64,000 bases of DNA from Adiantum capillus-veneris (lineage: Eukaryota > Streptophyta > Polypodiopsida > Polypodiales > Pteridaceae): contig CM043960.1 in NCBI GenBank assembly GCA_014529385.2, forward strand, positions 123,901,043 through 123,965,042, read 5' to 3'. Shown one piece after another: positions 44,276-55,100 of the stretch (positions are counted from its first letter, which is position 1; each line of letters opens with the position of its first letter). The notes below the pieces were generated by a model. The model saw only the letters and a list, made by a program, of their open reading frames with translations. It was not told where the DNA came from and did no database searches. The translations under genes were made by a program, and so were the position numbers.

Positions 44276-45164
44276 CGTTCGCAGGTGAAAGCTCTTTCAT
44301 TTAACGTAAGTTTCTCACGATGAAAATATGTTTTTACTAGTGCCCGATTATGCACAATACATGCACCAAAAATGGTTTTTGACCTTAGGAATAGATAGAG
44401 TACTTCTAGAGGAAGCCACAGAGTGCTTTGGAGACCGAAACCGACTGATCTAAAATAGGCTGTTTATTATGCGCGATTTTTCCAAATGTCAAAAATGACA
44501 TTTGATCACATGGAGTGTTGAGGATACTCTGCTCATGCTAGGTATTAAGTTTCGTTGCATTCGAAGTTTCATAGCTACACAAATTTGTACGAATAAGCTC
44601 GAGGTAAGGAATGTAGCTTTTGATGTGTGACACACATTTAGGACCGAGTTAGGTAGAATCCACATAGACTTGGGTTTTCCAAGAGATTATCTATCTCGTG
44701 TAGCCTCCATGCACTAGTCGGGTCAGCTACATCCTACGGATTGACAATTTTTATGTCTATGTTTGTCGCTTTGGTAGCTTCAAAATGGCTAGCCTTGGCA
44801 GTTTGCTGACAGAAGGGAGCCACCTAAGCCATCATTCGCGAAGGCCTTAACACTTTGGCCTTTGACATTGTTCTTCTTTATAAGAATGCAACTCGTCAAC
44901 TCCTTGTGCTCAAGGATTTACAAAAATCTGTGATGGATGTCAGGGTACATGGCAGTGCCCTTGTAGAGCCACCCCTCAACACTATCTAACACGGGGTATT
45001 ACATGAAGCATAAGCGGTGGGATCTAGGGCGCTGGAGTGAAGCACATTCTCGGGAAGCACGAACGCTGTCCGATCTGTCCATGTTTACTTTTTTGGTCCG
45101 TGTTTACTTTTGCCCCTGTCCGAGTTCACTTTATGAGACACTTTAGGGGCAAGCAAGCCCACAC
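44276..45164. other. No gene seen; intergenic with a degenerate repeat
   Basis: 44845-44970 (GGCCTTAACACT..., CTTTATAAGAATGCAA..., CAAGGATTTACAAAAATCTG) recurs in diverged form at 45380-45430 and 46060-46090, so parts of this spacer are copies of one another. Confidence 0.5.
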
Positions 45165-45360
45165 GAGCACATGGCTAGGGCGTCGGGTTGCCAACGAGGA
45201 GGTCTTGGGTTCGAGTCACCGACCGGGGCGGGGGGAGGGGGCGGGGCGGCGAGGGGTCAATGTGCTGACTTTTTTCTCCTCCATCCGTTCTTGCAGCCCG
45301 TCCACGACCCTTGATCCCACCACCCTTGGGTCTTAATGACCCCATGCTAGATAGCACCGA
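45165..45360 (+). mobile_element. SINE-like element with tRNA-type Pol III boxes
   Basis: TGGCTAGGGCG (45172-45182) fits the A box and GGTTCGAGTCA (45208-45218) the B box, 36 bases apart, as in tRNA-derived plant SINEs. The intervening GGGTTGCCAACGAGGAGGTC is tRNA-like, but no full cloverleaf with intact acceptor stem is seen. The 3' end and any poly-A or TSD are not defined. Confidence 0.55.
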
Positions 45361-45866
45361 GTTATCATTGCATGAGGCCTTAACACTCTTCTTCCTTGGC
45401 CTTAGTACTCTTCTTTATAAGAATGCAAGTGCTTGTAGTCAGGGAGGACTTAAAAGAAATTCTATTTCTTTTAAGATTCCTCCCTTTATTCTCGACGACT
45501 GTCCCCTGCCGACCCTCTCCTCGCGCTGCCTCGTGGCATCTGCGTCTGCGCCACAAGAGAAGTCCCCTGCCTCATGGCCCCTGTGCTTGCGCCAGCCTCT
45601 ACCCCTTCTCGCCTCTATCTACCCGAGCTAACTTATGGCTCTGCAGCAAAGACGGCCAGACATATTGGGTGCATGCGCGACAGAGGGAGAGGGAGAGGGA
45701 GAGAGATAGCGAGAGAGAGCTATGAGATGCGAGAGAGAGCTATGAGACATCCCGGGAAAAAGGTTTGCTCTCGCTCCTGCAAATCGCTCTTGAAAGGTGT
45801 CATCGAAGAGAGACTTGTAAAGGGGGAAGAGAGAGAGAAGAACCCCTGCAGACGTTGACCTCTCAT

Positions 45867-45867
<1 letters not shown>

Positions 45868-45929
<62 letters not shown>

Positions 45930-45935
45930 GGACGG
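45868..45935. repeat. (TA)n(GA)n(CGGA)n compound microsatellite
   Basis: TATATA run, then about 20 GA units, then GACGGACGGACGG. Confidence 0.95.
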
Positions 45936-46355
45936 ACGGACGTGGCCTGCATGTGGCCTACTCCCCTCTTCCCTCTCATTCTCTCACCCTTCCCTTTCCC
46001 ACTTATAAAGTTAATGACCCCATTTTTTGATTTTCCATGATTGGGTACCCCCTAGTCACTGCTCAGGGATTTATGAAAATTTGTGATGCATGTCAGCGCG
46101 AGGTGGACAAGCTGTACATGGCAGCTCTGGCGAGGGCAATGGTGGACCAGATGAGAGAGTGAGGGGCATTCGGGCAAATGCAGAATGGGCTCTCCAAGCC
46201 TGGCTCCTTCCTTTGCGCACCTTTTCCCCTGCACTGCCTCGCCTCCAGCTCTTCACCCACCGTCCCATGATTGTGCTGTCGTCAATCAAACCTGGCCACC
46301 ATTATCAAACCATCAGAGGCCAATTACGTTCTCAACATGTCACTCTCAGTCTCAG

Positions 46356-46358
<3 letters not shown>

Positions 46359-46453
<95 letters not shown>
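46359..46453. repeat. (CT)n(GT)n microsatellite at the 5' edge of the PPR frame
   Basis: About 32 CT units followed by about 15 GT units. In the PPR phase it would encode alternating Ser-Leu then Cys-Val, with no stop. Confidence 0.95.
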
Positions 46454-46454
<1 letters not shown>

Positions 46455-46474
46455 ACGCGCGCACGCCCGCGAAG

Positions 46475-49400
46475 ATGTATGCATGTGTGTCTAGTGAAAT
46501 TGTCGTTGATGTTTGTGTACATGTTGCTTTGTGTCAGCTATGGCAACGCCGAGCCGATATAGTGGTTTCAAATGATTTGGGTTCTCTGCATTCAAAAGAA
46601 GGTGCTGCAACCATTCTGCTGATGCCTTCTGAGCATTCAGGGAAAGTCTTAGAAGCTAATGGGACACCCGTTGGCTCTTTTTCACCAGACTCGTCCATAT
46701 GGAACTCCATAATCCTTGCAAATGCGAGAAGTGGGCAGAACAAACAAGCCATAGAAACCTTTTTGAAGATGCAAAGCGTCGACCTTGGACCTAATATTGA
46801 TGTGTTTGTCACAGTTGCAAAAGCATGTGGAGACCTAGCCAACTTAGAATGTGGGCAGGGAATACATGCATATGCAATCGAGACCGGACTTGAGATGAAT
46901 TTTCATGTTGGAAATATGCTCGTTGACATGTATACAGAATGTGGGAGCCTTGGGATTGCGTACATTATGTTCAATAAGCTGCCAGAACAGGATATTAGTA
47001 CATGGAGCGGGCTAATAACTGCAAATATTGAGCAAGGGAATAATTGGGAAGCTCTCTCACTTTTTCACCACCTGGCACAGACAGAGATAGCAATCAATTC
47101 AGTTCTTTATGTTTTGGCAGTAAAAGCCTGCACCAGATTAGGTGCCATAGAAGAGGGCCAGAAAATTCACGTTGCTGTCGTTGAGAGTGGTCTGGAATCA
47201 GATTTGGTACTTGGCAATAGCCTTATTAATATGTATGCAAGAAGCAACAACAATCTAGACGATGCTTTTGCAGTTCTCTTCCGGTTGCCGAAGAGAGACG
47301 TTGTATCATGGAATGCCCTGATTGAAGGCTACACTCATGCTGGGTTAGGCCACCAGGCCATACATATGTTTGGGATGATGCAGTTGGATGGGTGTGAGCC
47401 TGATAATGTATCGTTAATCACTATACTTAAGGCGTGTTCCAGTGTACAAGATCTAGAACAAGGAGCTGCTCACCATATTTTGATAGCCAAGGTTGGGCTT
47501 GATCTGGACCTCTTTGTGTGTAGCACTGTTTTGGACATGTACATGAAATGTGGGAGTGTGGAGGATGGTCAAAAAGTGTTCAATAACATGTTGAGGCATG
47601 ATAGTGTGGCGTGGGGTGCATTGATTGCAGGCTACATTGAACAGGGAAGGACTAAAGAGGCATTGGAACTCTTTGAAGAAATGCAAAGAGAAGGCTCACA
47701 TCCAAGTTTATACACTATCATTTGTCTGTTAAAGGCATGCTCTAAAATGGGGGCAATTGATCAAGGGAAGGAACTACATTCATTGGGAGTAAAATTTAGG
47801 TATGAGTGTGACCTATATTTTTGTAATGTGCTAATTGGTATGTATGCGAAAAGTGGGAATTTAGAGGATTCCCAGAAAGTTTTTGATCAAACGTCCAAAC
47901 GGGATGTAGTTACATGGAGTGAACTTATTTCAGGTTATAGTGAACATGAAGACTATGATGCCGTTTTTCGATTATTTGTGGAAATGCAGCAGGAGAATGT
48001 CCAGCCAAATCATGTTACATTTGGTTGTGTGCTGAAAGCATGCACAAACGTCCATGACATTGAGAGAGCGACCTTTATCTACTCTCAAATTGTGAAAGAG
48101 GGATTGGAGCTGAACCCTTCTCTAAGTAACTCTCTTCTTAGATTGTATGCAAATTGTGGCAGCTTGATGGATGTGGACAGACTGTTTCTCAGGCTTCAAG
48201 ACCCAGATGTGGTCTCATGGAGCATTCTAATGGGCTCTTGTAACCAACGTGGACTCACAGAAGAGGCATATAAAGTTTTTGAGGACATGAAGTGCAACCA
48301 AATGGAGCTAGATGAAGCTGCCTATGTTTGTATTCTGCAGACTTGTTCCAAAGGTGTCGCATCAGAGCAGATTAAAGAGATTCACAATCTGATATTAAAC
48401 GATGGGTTGGAGTTAAATCCGAGGGTCGGAAACACCATCGTTGATATGTATGCCAAGATTGGCAATTTTCAGGATGCGTTGTCGGTTTTTGACAGATTGC
48501 CCCAACGAGACGTTGTTACTTGGAATGCACTCATCTCTGGATATTCTCATCATGGGTGTCATCAACAAGCGCTCTCTCTCTTCGAGAGTTTGCGACAGGG
48601 AGGTGTGGAACCCAATGAGGTCACGTTTGTTTGCATCTTTAAATCATGTGCTCAAACATCTGCCTTTAATAAGGGCAAGCAAGCTCATTCTCTTTTTCTA
48701 AAGAGAGGTTTCGAGCTTGATGCTTTCAGTGGCAGTGCCCTAATTGACATGTACATGTCATGTGGAAGCCTTGAGGATGCACAAGCTGTTTTTAAATACT
48801 CCCCCAAGGAATATATAGCCCCATGGAATGCTTTACTTGCTGGGTATGCCCAGCATAATCAGTATGAGCACGCTTTGGAATGTTTTAGTGACCTCTGCAG
48901 TTCAGGATTGCAGCCAGATGATGTCACATTCATGTGTCTTCTATCTGCCTGTAGTCATGCAGGGCAAGTTGATCAAGGTGTGCACCACTTCAAGCTCATG
49001 CGAGAGCGTCGTATTGCCATCTCAATTGAATACTACAATTTGATGGTAGGTCTTTTCTGTCATGCTGGCTGTTTCCAAGAAGCAGAAGAGATGCTTGAAT
49101 GCCTTCCGATTATGTCGAATGTGGTAGGTTGGACTTCTCTGCTTGCAGCTTGCAGAAGGATTGGGAATGTAGAAGTGGGTCAACGATGTTTTAAGGTGAT
49201 GAATTTGTTAGATGGTCTAGACACGATAGACACAGGATATCATTCTTTAATGGTAAGCATATATAAGAAGGCAGGTTTGTGGGAAGATGCAGAAAAAGTA
49301 GAAGAGCTAAGGAAGGGTGCTCGCATTTGGAAAAAACCGGCAAAGTCTTACATTGAGGTCGATGACATTGTACATGAGTTCACGGTGGCAGACGACAAGC

Positions 49401-49705
49401 ATCCCCGTAATTGTGAAATCCATGCCAAGCTCAAATCACTGAGCTCGCAAATGAAGCAGGATGGGTATGCGCCTGAATTGGATCCCGCGTTTAGCCATTC
49501 CGAAAAGATAGCCATAGCATTTGGACTCTTAAGTCAGCCAACAGGTTCTACTATTCGAATAGTGAAGAATTTACGAGTTTGTGATGACTGCCATGATGCT
49601 GCCAAATTGATATCCAAGATTGAGCTACGGGAGATTTGTATTAAGGATTCTTATCATGTACATCGATTCAGTGATGGGTCCTGTTCTTGTAAAGATATTG
49701 GATGA
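46475..49705 (+). CDS. PLS-class PPR protein with E domain and KP-type DYW-like deaminase; probable organellar RNA-editing factor
   Basis: From the ATG at 46475 the protein has 1076 residues; the phase is open from 46271, with an earlier ATG at 46337 that would add a Ser-Leu/Cys-Val microsatellite tract. About eight P-L-S triplets run from residue ~70 to ~870 (repeated VVSWNALIxGY, LVDMYAKCG-like and ILKACS motifs). E domains follow. Residues 952-959 read WKKPAKSY where most DYW proteins have the EPG box. Deaminase residues: His1008-x-Glu (HSEK), Cys1036 and Cys1039 (CDDCH). It ends CSCKDIG instead of CSCxDYW. DYW proteins bind organellar transcripts through PPR motifs and deaminate C, or in the KP class are linked to U-to-C change. 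No clear transit peptide is visible; an upstream exon spliced near 46540 is possible. Confidence 0.9.
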   Translation: MYACVSSEIVVDVCVHVALCQLWQRRADIVVSNDLGSLHSKEGAATILLMPSEHSGKVLEANGTPVGSFSPDSSIWNSIILANARSGQNKQAIETFLKMQSVDLGPNIDVFVTVAKACGDLANLECGQGIHAYAIETGLEMNFHVGNMLVDMYTECGSLGIAYIMFNKLPEQDISTWSGLITANIEQGNNWEALSLFHHLAQTEIAINSVLYVLAVKACTRLGAIEEGQKIHVAVVESGLESDLVLGNSLINMYARSNNNLDDAFAVLFRLPKRDVVSWNALIEGYTHAGLGHQAIHMFGMMQLDGCEPDNVSLITILKACSSVQDLEQGAAHHILIAKVGLDLDLFVCSTVLDMYMKCGSVEDGQKVFNNMLRHDSVAWGALIAGYIEQGRTKEALELFEEMQREGSHPSLYTIICLLKACSKMGAIDQGKELHSLGVKFRYECDLYFCNVLIGMYAKSGNLEDSQKVFDQTSKRDVVTWSELISGYSEHEDYDAVFRLFVEMQQENVQPNHVTFGCVLKACTNVHDIERATFIYSQIVKEGLELNPSLSNSLLRLYANCGSLMDVDRLFLRLQDPDVVSWSILMGSCNQRGLTEEAYKVFEDMKCNQMELDEAAYVCILQTCSKGVASEQIKEIHNLILNDGLELNPRVGNTIVDMYAKIGNFQDALSVFDRLPQRDVVTWNALISGYSHHGCHQQALSLFESLRQGGVEPNEVTFVCIFKSCAQTSAFNKGKQAHSLFLKRGFELDAFSGSALIDMYMSCGSLEDAQAVFKYSPKEYIAPWNALLAGYAQHNQYEHALECFSDLCSSGLQPDDVTFMCLLSACSHAGQVDQGVHHFKLMRERRIAISIEYYNLMVGLFCHAGCFQEAEEMLECLPIMSNVVGWTSLLAACRRIGNVEVGQRCFKVMNLLDGLDTIDTGYHSLMVSIYKKAGLWEDAEKVEELRKGARIWKKPAKSYIEVDDIVHEFTVADDKHPRNCEIHAKLKSLSSQMKQDGYAPELDPAFSHSEKIAIAFGLLSQPTGSTIRIVKNLRVCDDCHDAAKLISKIELREICIKDSYHVHRFSDGSCSCKDIG

Positions 49706-51227
49706 AACCATGAGATACCAAAGTCCCTCAGGGGTGAGTGTAGTAGCAACACATGAGGGAGGAGAATGGAGAAACCCTTACCATCAACCGCTTCTTCCAG
49801 TCGAAACTACAACAAACGCACTAGTTACAACTTGTACAGTAAACTTGAGATTGTTTATTTGTGATATACAAATGGCATTGCCCATACAGGTGTTCTACAA
49901 TCTTTGCGTCAGCCATACTTGTGATGCCCACGATAGTTCCAATTGGGATATTTGAGTACCTTGAAATATCCAATATGGTCAGTATCCAGCTTTTTGACAT
50001 TTGTTGGATACAGTAGTAGAATGAATGTGTCGGTGGAGAAGATGGCTTTTTTAAGGATGACACAATGTATGGTGCTGCCCATGTTTCAGCTATACATATT
50101 TTTGGCATGTCAAAACGTGCCCTAGGGAACAAGGAGAAAGGTTTACAAACTTTTGAATCCAACTTTTTAGTTTATAAATGGGTCCTTTCATTGAAGAGCC
50201 TTATGGGTTCCTTTTTCAACTTCTTGTTGTAAAAAGACTTATTTTAGTTTGTAAATGGTCCCTTTCATTTAGGGCTTAGGAATTCCTTTTCAATCTATTG
50301 TCTTAAAATGCCAACGTGAGTCTTCACCATGTTGTTTTCAATCTCTTACACTTTTGATTGCCTTTGACTTTGGAATGGCAAGCCACTATACTGTGTGAGC
50401 CTTAGCTTCGACACAATCTTGTACTTCCTTTGTTTGGTAGGAATATTGTGTTTAGAGACATAACACAACTTCATAATATTAGGATGTTCCACTGCTAGAG
50501 AGCTTGCAGTGAGTAGTCGGAGCTAGCATGCAGTGGTCCTATTTGTGTGCAGATTTATCGACCTAGAAAGTCGCCTGCTAGTTTTACCCTGCATTGCATC
50601 ATGTACATAAAGCCATAATTAGCCCCCCATTGTGGATTAAGGCTATGTCTTCTCTACACTTGGTTTCAAAAAAATAAATAAATCAGAACGCACATAGTGC
50701 AAAGAAACTAAAAGAAAGGGTAAAGAAAAAGATGAATACAAACTGCATGCACGCTTGACCACCTCTTTATAATAACATATATAAGTCTTTTAACTTTGCA
50801 CTTTCATGAGGCTTTTCATATACTGGATCTAGTGACCACATAGTGCCAACAGTTATTACAAAAAGAGGCATAGACGCCCAAGATAAAGCATTCTATAGAA
50901 TTGGGCGACTGACTATGTCTCCACAATTTTGGAACTGATAAAAATATTTTCAAAACATCTCAGATGCTCAAGTGAAGGGTGAGAGTGTCCTTATTCATCA
51001 CGTGCATCCAAAGAGTGCGTATAAAAGTTTTAAGAAAGGAGTTCCCTTAACAAATTCCATATGCAATGGTCGAGCATGACAACCCTTGACAACAACTTTA
51101 TAGGACTTGCTTCTCGTTTCCTTGTCATCTGGTTCACCATATTTTGGCATGTTTTGCTCAACTCCTAGATCATTTTTGATTGGTAATATGCAAGCAAGAT
51201 TTGTCATGTCCTTTAACTAGTGAGTCC
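49706..51227. other. Downstream flank of the PPR gene; no gene seen
   Basis: Probably includes the 3' UTR. Around 50170-50290 a TTTAGTTTRTAAATGG..CCTTTCATT block occurs twice, about 80 bases apart. No convincing coding sequence on either strand. Confidence 0.5.
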
Positions 51228-51335
51228 TGAATTAGCTCCACACTTCAAGTAGGGAAGTGGGTCCTCTTCAAAGCTAGCTGTTGAATTAGCTCCACACTTC
51301 AAGTAGGGAAGTGGGTCCTCTTCAAAGCTAGCTGT
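51228..51335. repeat. Perfect 54-bp tandem duplication
   Basis: 51228-51281 and 51282-51335 are identical, starting TGAATTAGCTCCACACTTCA. Non-coding. Confidence 0.97.
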
Positions 51336-52149
51336 TTGTTGTATATAATGGTTGCATACCTTCACATGCTTTTCCTGCGCTTACCGTCCCGATTGAATTA
51401 TTACGATAGGATGCCTTTTTGCCCAAGAGATTAATCACTCACAAATTTGCAGATTCATAGCTGTCTAGCCATCGGAATCATCCTAACAAATACCTTGAGA
51501 ATCCTCCATATTGTGTGAGCAAGGTGGCAAAACTGAGAGTCTCATTTGCACACAGTACAGCATAACACTAATCACATCTTAAGAAGAGAGAAGATTCAAA
51601 ACCTTTCTCTTTGCTATCTCATGACAGTGCTTCCTATCCCTTTTCCAAATTGATGAAAGAGAGGCTTGTTCATGTCGAGCAGCTGGCGCCTGTGTAATCT
51701 ATATTCTTCCCCTTCTGTCGGTCTGCAATTTCCTCTCCCCCATGATAGGTGTGGTGCCTTATTCATGCTCTGGCCAATAATTAAGCACTTATAGCCATGG
51801 ATCTTTGGTAGGTAAGCAGTGGCGATAGGCTTTCTTCCCATATCTCTAGCCTTCTCTCCTGGGATGGGCCTGGGTCCTCTTGGCGCCGCCTCGAGCTCCA
51901 TCAAGGTATGGTGCTAGGATTTCCATGCACTGTTGCGCTTCCCTTGTCCAAGCTCCTTGCCCACATCTCCATGGACGTCAGCAACCACGTCTTCTTCTTT
52001 GTCTCAGATGGAACGCGAAAGCATTCTACCAAAACATCCCCATTGTTTGCACTATGGAAAAGTGTCGCCATATGGACGAACCTCCAGCCAGAATTTTGAA
52101 TCTGTGTCTATGCTAATGAAGGTAGGCTATGGCAAGAATTTCTCAATTT
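51336..52149. other. No supported gene
   Basis: Open stretches on both strands around 51614-52160 have no recognisable domain and look like chance. Confidence 0.45.
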
Positions 52150-55100
52150 GCATATGGTAAAAGTAGTCAGGGCTTTGTTGGCACATCCATGCTACACATA
52201 TCTTGGAATCAATGCACTCCAAAAGACTAACATAGAAAGCTCATCAAGAACTTGTGCTTTCATAAGGGCACCACATTTGGCACACACTCCAAGAGACAGC
52301 GCTTAACGACCCTCACCTCCCATTTGGTTGAAGCAACCCGAAGCTTCCCAAACACAACAAAGTCGTGCTATAAGAGACCTCCAAGAAATATCTCGCAAGA
52401 ATTCGCATCGTATAAAAGTAGTCAAAGCTTCATTGCCACATGCATGTGGAACATATCCTGGAACCAATGCACTCCAAGAGACTAACATAGAAATCTCATC
52501 AAGACATTTTGTGCTTTCATAAGGGCACCACAATTCACATACATGTCAGCCAACGCACATCTTTGTCCAAGACTTCTTGGGCAGCAATACATACATTGAG
52601 CAAGAATCCTGACTTTGCATATGGATAAGATAGCCCAAAGCTTCCTTGCTAGAGTCATGTATCTCATATTAAGCAATCAACGCACTATGAAGGCGACATT
52701 TTGCATAGAAAGCTCATCGGTTTTTGTCCTTTAATACGGACACCTCATCTGGCATACACATGGATCAAAGCATTTCCTGAATGTTTCTGCAACAACCCTT
52801 GACTTGCAACCACATCATGAATTCTTTCACCCATTCAAAGATCTTGTATAAGGCCACAAGCCTTCTAGGTGGAAGCATAGGTGATTGCGATTAGAGACTA
52901 AACATCCCTTCGCATCTTGTAAAAAGAGCCCACAACTTCCTTGCCACGACGAGGTTGACCATATCCTACGATTCACTCAGTCCAAGAGATGACAGCCTAG
53001 AGAGGATCCCCATCAAAAACTTCTCGTGCTATTGTGACAGCACTACATTTGGCATACATATAGATCAAAGCACTGCCAAGCATGGCATCTTGATCCGATA
53101 GCCCCTGGCTAGCAATCTCATCATGAATTAAGAAATTATACATGTGAAGGTCTTGCCTAAGCTTGCCACAACCAGGTTGACCATATCTTGCAATCCACTC
53201 ACTCCAAGAGACAACACCCTAGAGAGGACACCATCAAAAACTTCTCGTGCTATCATGACAACACCACATTTGGCACACATACAGATCAAAGCACCGCAGT
53301 TAGTGCATTCCAAGAGTTGGCATTCCGGACAGAAAGCTCTTCAAGCACTTTTTGTGTTGTCTCAAGCGCACCACATTTTGCATACATATCGACCAAGGTA
53401 GTTCCAAGCACGACATCTTTTTTCAAGAGCCTCTAACTAGCAATATAATTGTGAATTTTTGTGCGTATATATATGGCTTTTCAAAAACCCCTGCCTTAGA
53501 ATCTCATCATGAATATGCTTCCCCCTATCAATAGCTTTGCTTTTGGCACAAGCTTTCAATGTGCAAACGTATGTCATTGCATTTAGCGAAACACCCTCAC
53601 ATTGCATCTACTCAAGACAATTTAGAACAAATCAATCTCGTCCTTCATGTGCATAACCTGCTAACACCATAGTCCATGTTATCAAGTAGTGTTTTGGACT
53701 CATCAAGTTTGCTACATTGCCAAGCACATATGTTTCTGCAACAGCCCCACAATAGCCCCTAATTGCATAGGTGATTGCATTTGAAGGAAGGCCTTTCCTT
53801 CGCATCTACTAAAAACATTTCAATGCTTCGTTGCCATAGCCATGTTGTGCATATCTCATGAAAACATCCTAGCCATGAAAAAGCGCCTTGCTTTTGCATA
53901 CGGTGAAAAATCTGATTACTTCGTTATTGCCATAGCCATGTTGGGTATATCTTGTAGTGCACCACATTTGGCATACATATCAACCAAGGCAGTGCCAAGC
54001 ACGACATCTTTTTCCAAAAGCATCTAACAAAATAATTGTGATTTTCTTGTTAGTACCACCGTCAAAAAGTATACAAGAGTGACTTCTTTTTTCAATAGCC
54101 CTTGAATGAAAATATCATCAATAATTCTTTTGCCCATATCAGCATCTTGCGTAACGCCACATGCCTTCAAGATACAGGTGTAGGTAATTGCATACATGTC
54201 GACCAAGGCAGTGCCAACCATAACATTTTTTTTCAACAGCCCCTGACTAATGATATCATCGTGAGTTCTTCTGTCCGTCCTAGCGTCTTCCAAATTGCAA
54301 CATGCCTTCAAGATGCAAGCATAGATGATTGCACATCTAAAGAGAGATGCTCAATTCGCATTTGCTGAAAACAGCCCAGAGCATTCTATGTTAAGCATAT
54401 CCCGCAATCGATGCGTTCCAAGAGACGACATTCCGGACAGAAAGCTCCTCAAGCACTATTTAGTGCTTTCCCAAGAACAACACATTTCGCATACGTGATC
54501 ATTGCTCCTACGTAGTGCCACATGCTTTCAAGATGGAAGCATAGGTGATTACATCAGGAGAAATGTCCTCGCTTTGCATCTTGAAAATAGCCAGCCAGCT
54601 AGAGCTCCCTAGTCCTGTTTCATTGTTGGGCATATCCCGCAATCAGATGCACTTGAAGACACGACATTCCGGACATCAAGGCAGTGTCACATGCCTTTAA
54701 GATGAAAGCGTAGGTGATTGCATTTGGAGAGGTGCCCTCAGTTTGCTTCTGTTGGAAACAGCCCAAGGCTCCATGGCATCCCACATCTGGCATACATGTT
54801 GACCAAGGGTAGCACAACGCATATGAGCCAAAGAATTGGCAAGCACAATATGTTTCCAAGAGCTGTTGAGCAACAATTCATGCAATGAGCACACTTAGAC
54901 ATACAATTGTTGTGGGGAATTGCCCTCGTGTTGCATCCCAACAAAAATACTTCTGAGGTTCCTCGGTCAACCCTTGTTGGGCATATCCTCTTATAAGAGC
55001 ACTCCAAGAGACGTGTTACCTCATTTAGCAAGAAACCTCACTTCGTATCTAATTAAAATAGCTTAGAGCTTCCTTGCATCAGCATCTTGTGTAGAGAGAC

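Noticed and set aside
45160-45225. Functional tRNA gene
   Set aside because: A and B boxes are present, but no closed acceptor stem or proper anticodon arm could be drawn; SINE-like is the better reading.
46271-46336. PPR protein start at 46271
   Set aside because: The codon there is TTG, not ATG; the first in-phase ATG is 46337 and the first after the microsatellite is 46475.
51614-51904. 96-codon minus-strand frame
   Set aside because: No recognisable motif, and overlapping open frames on the other strand; likely chance.
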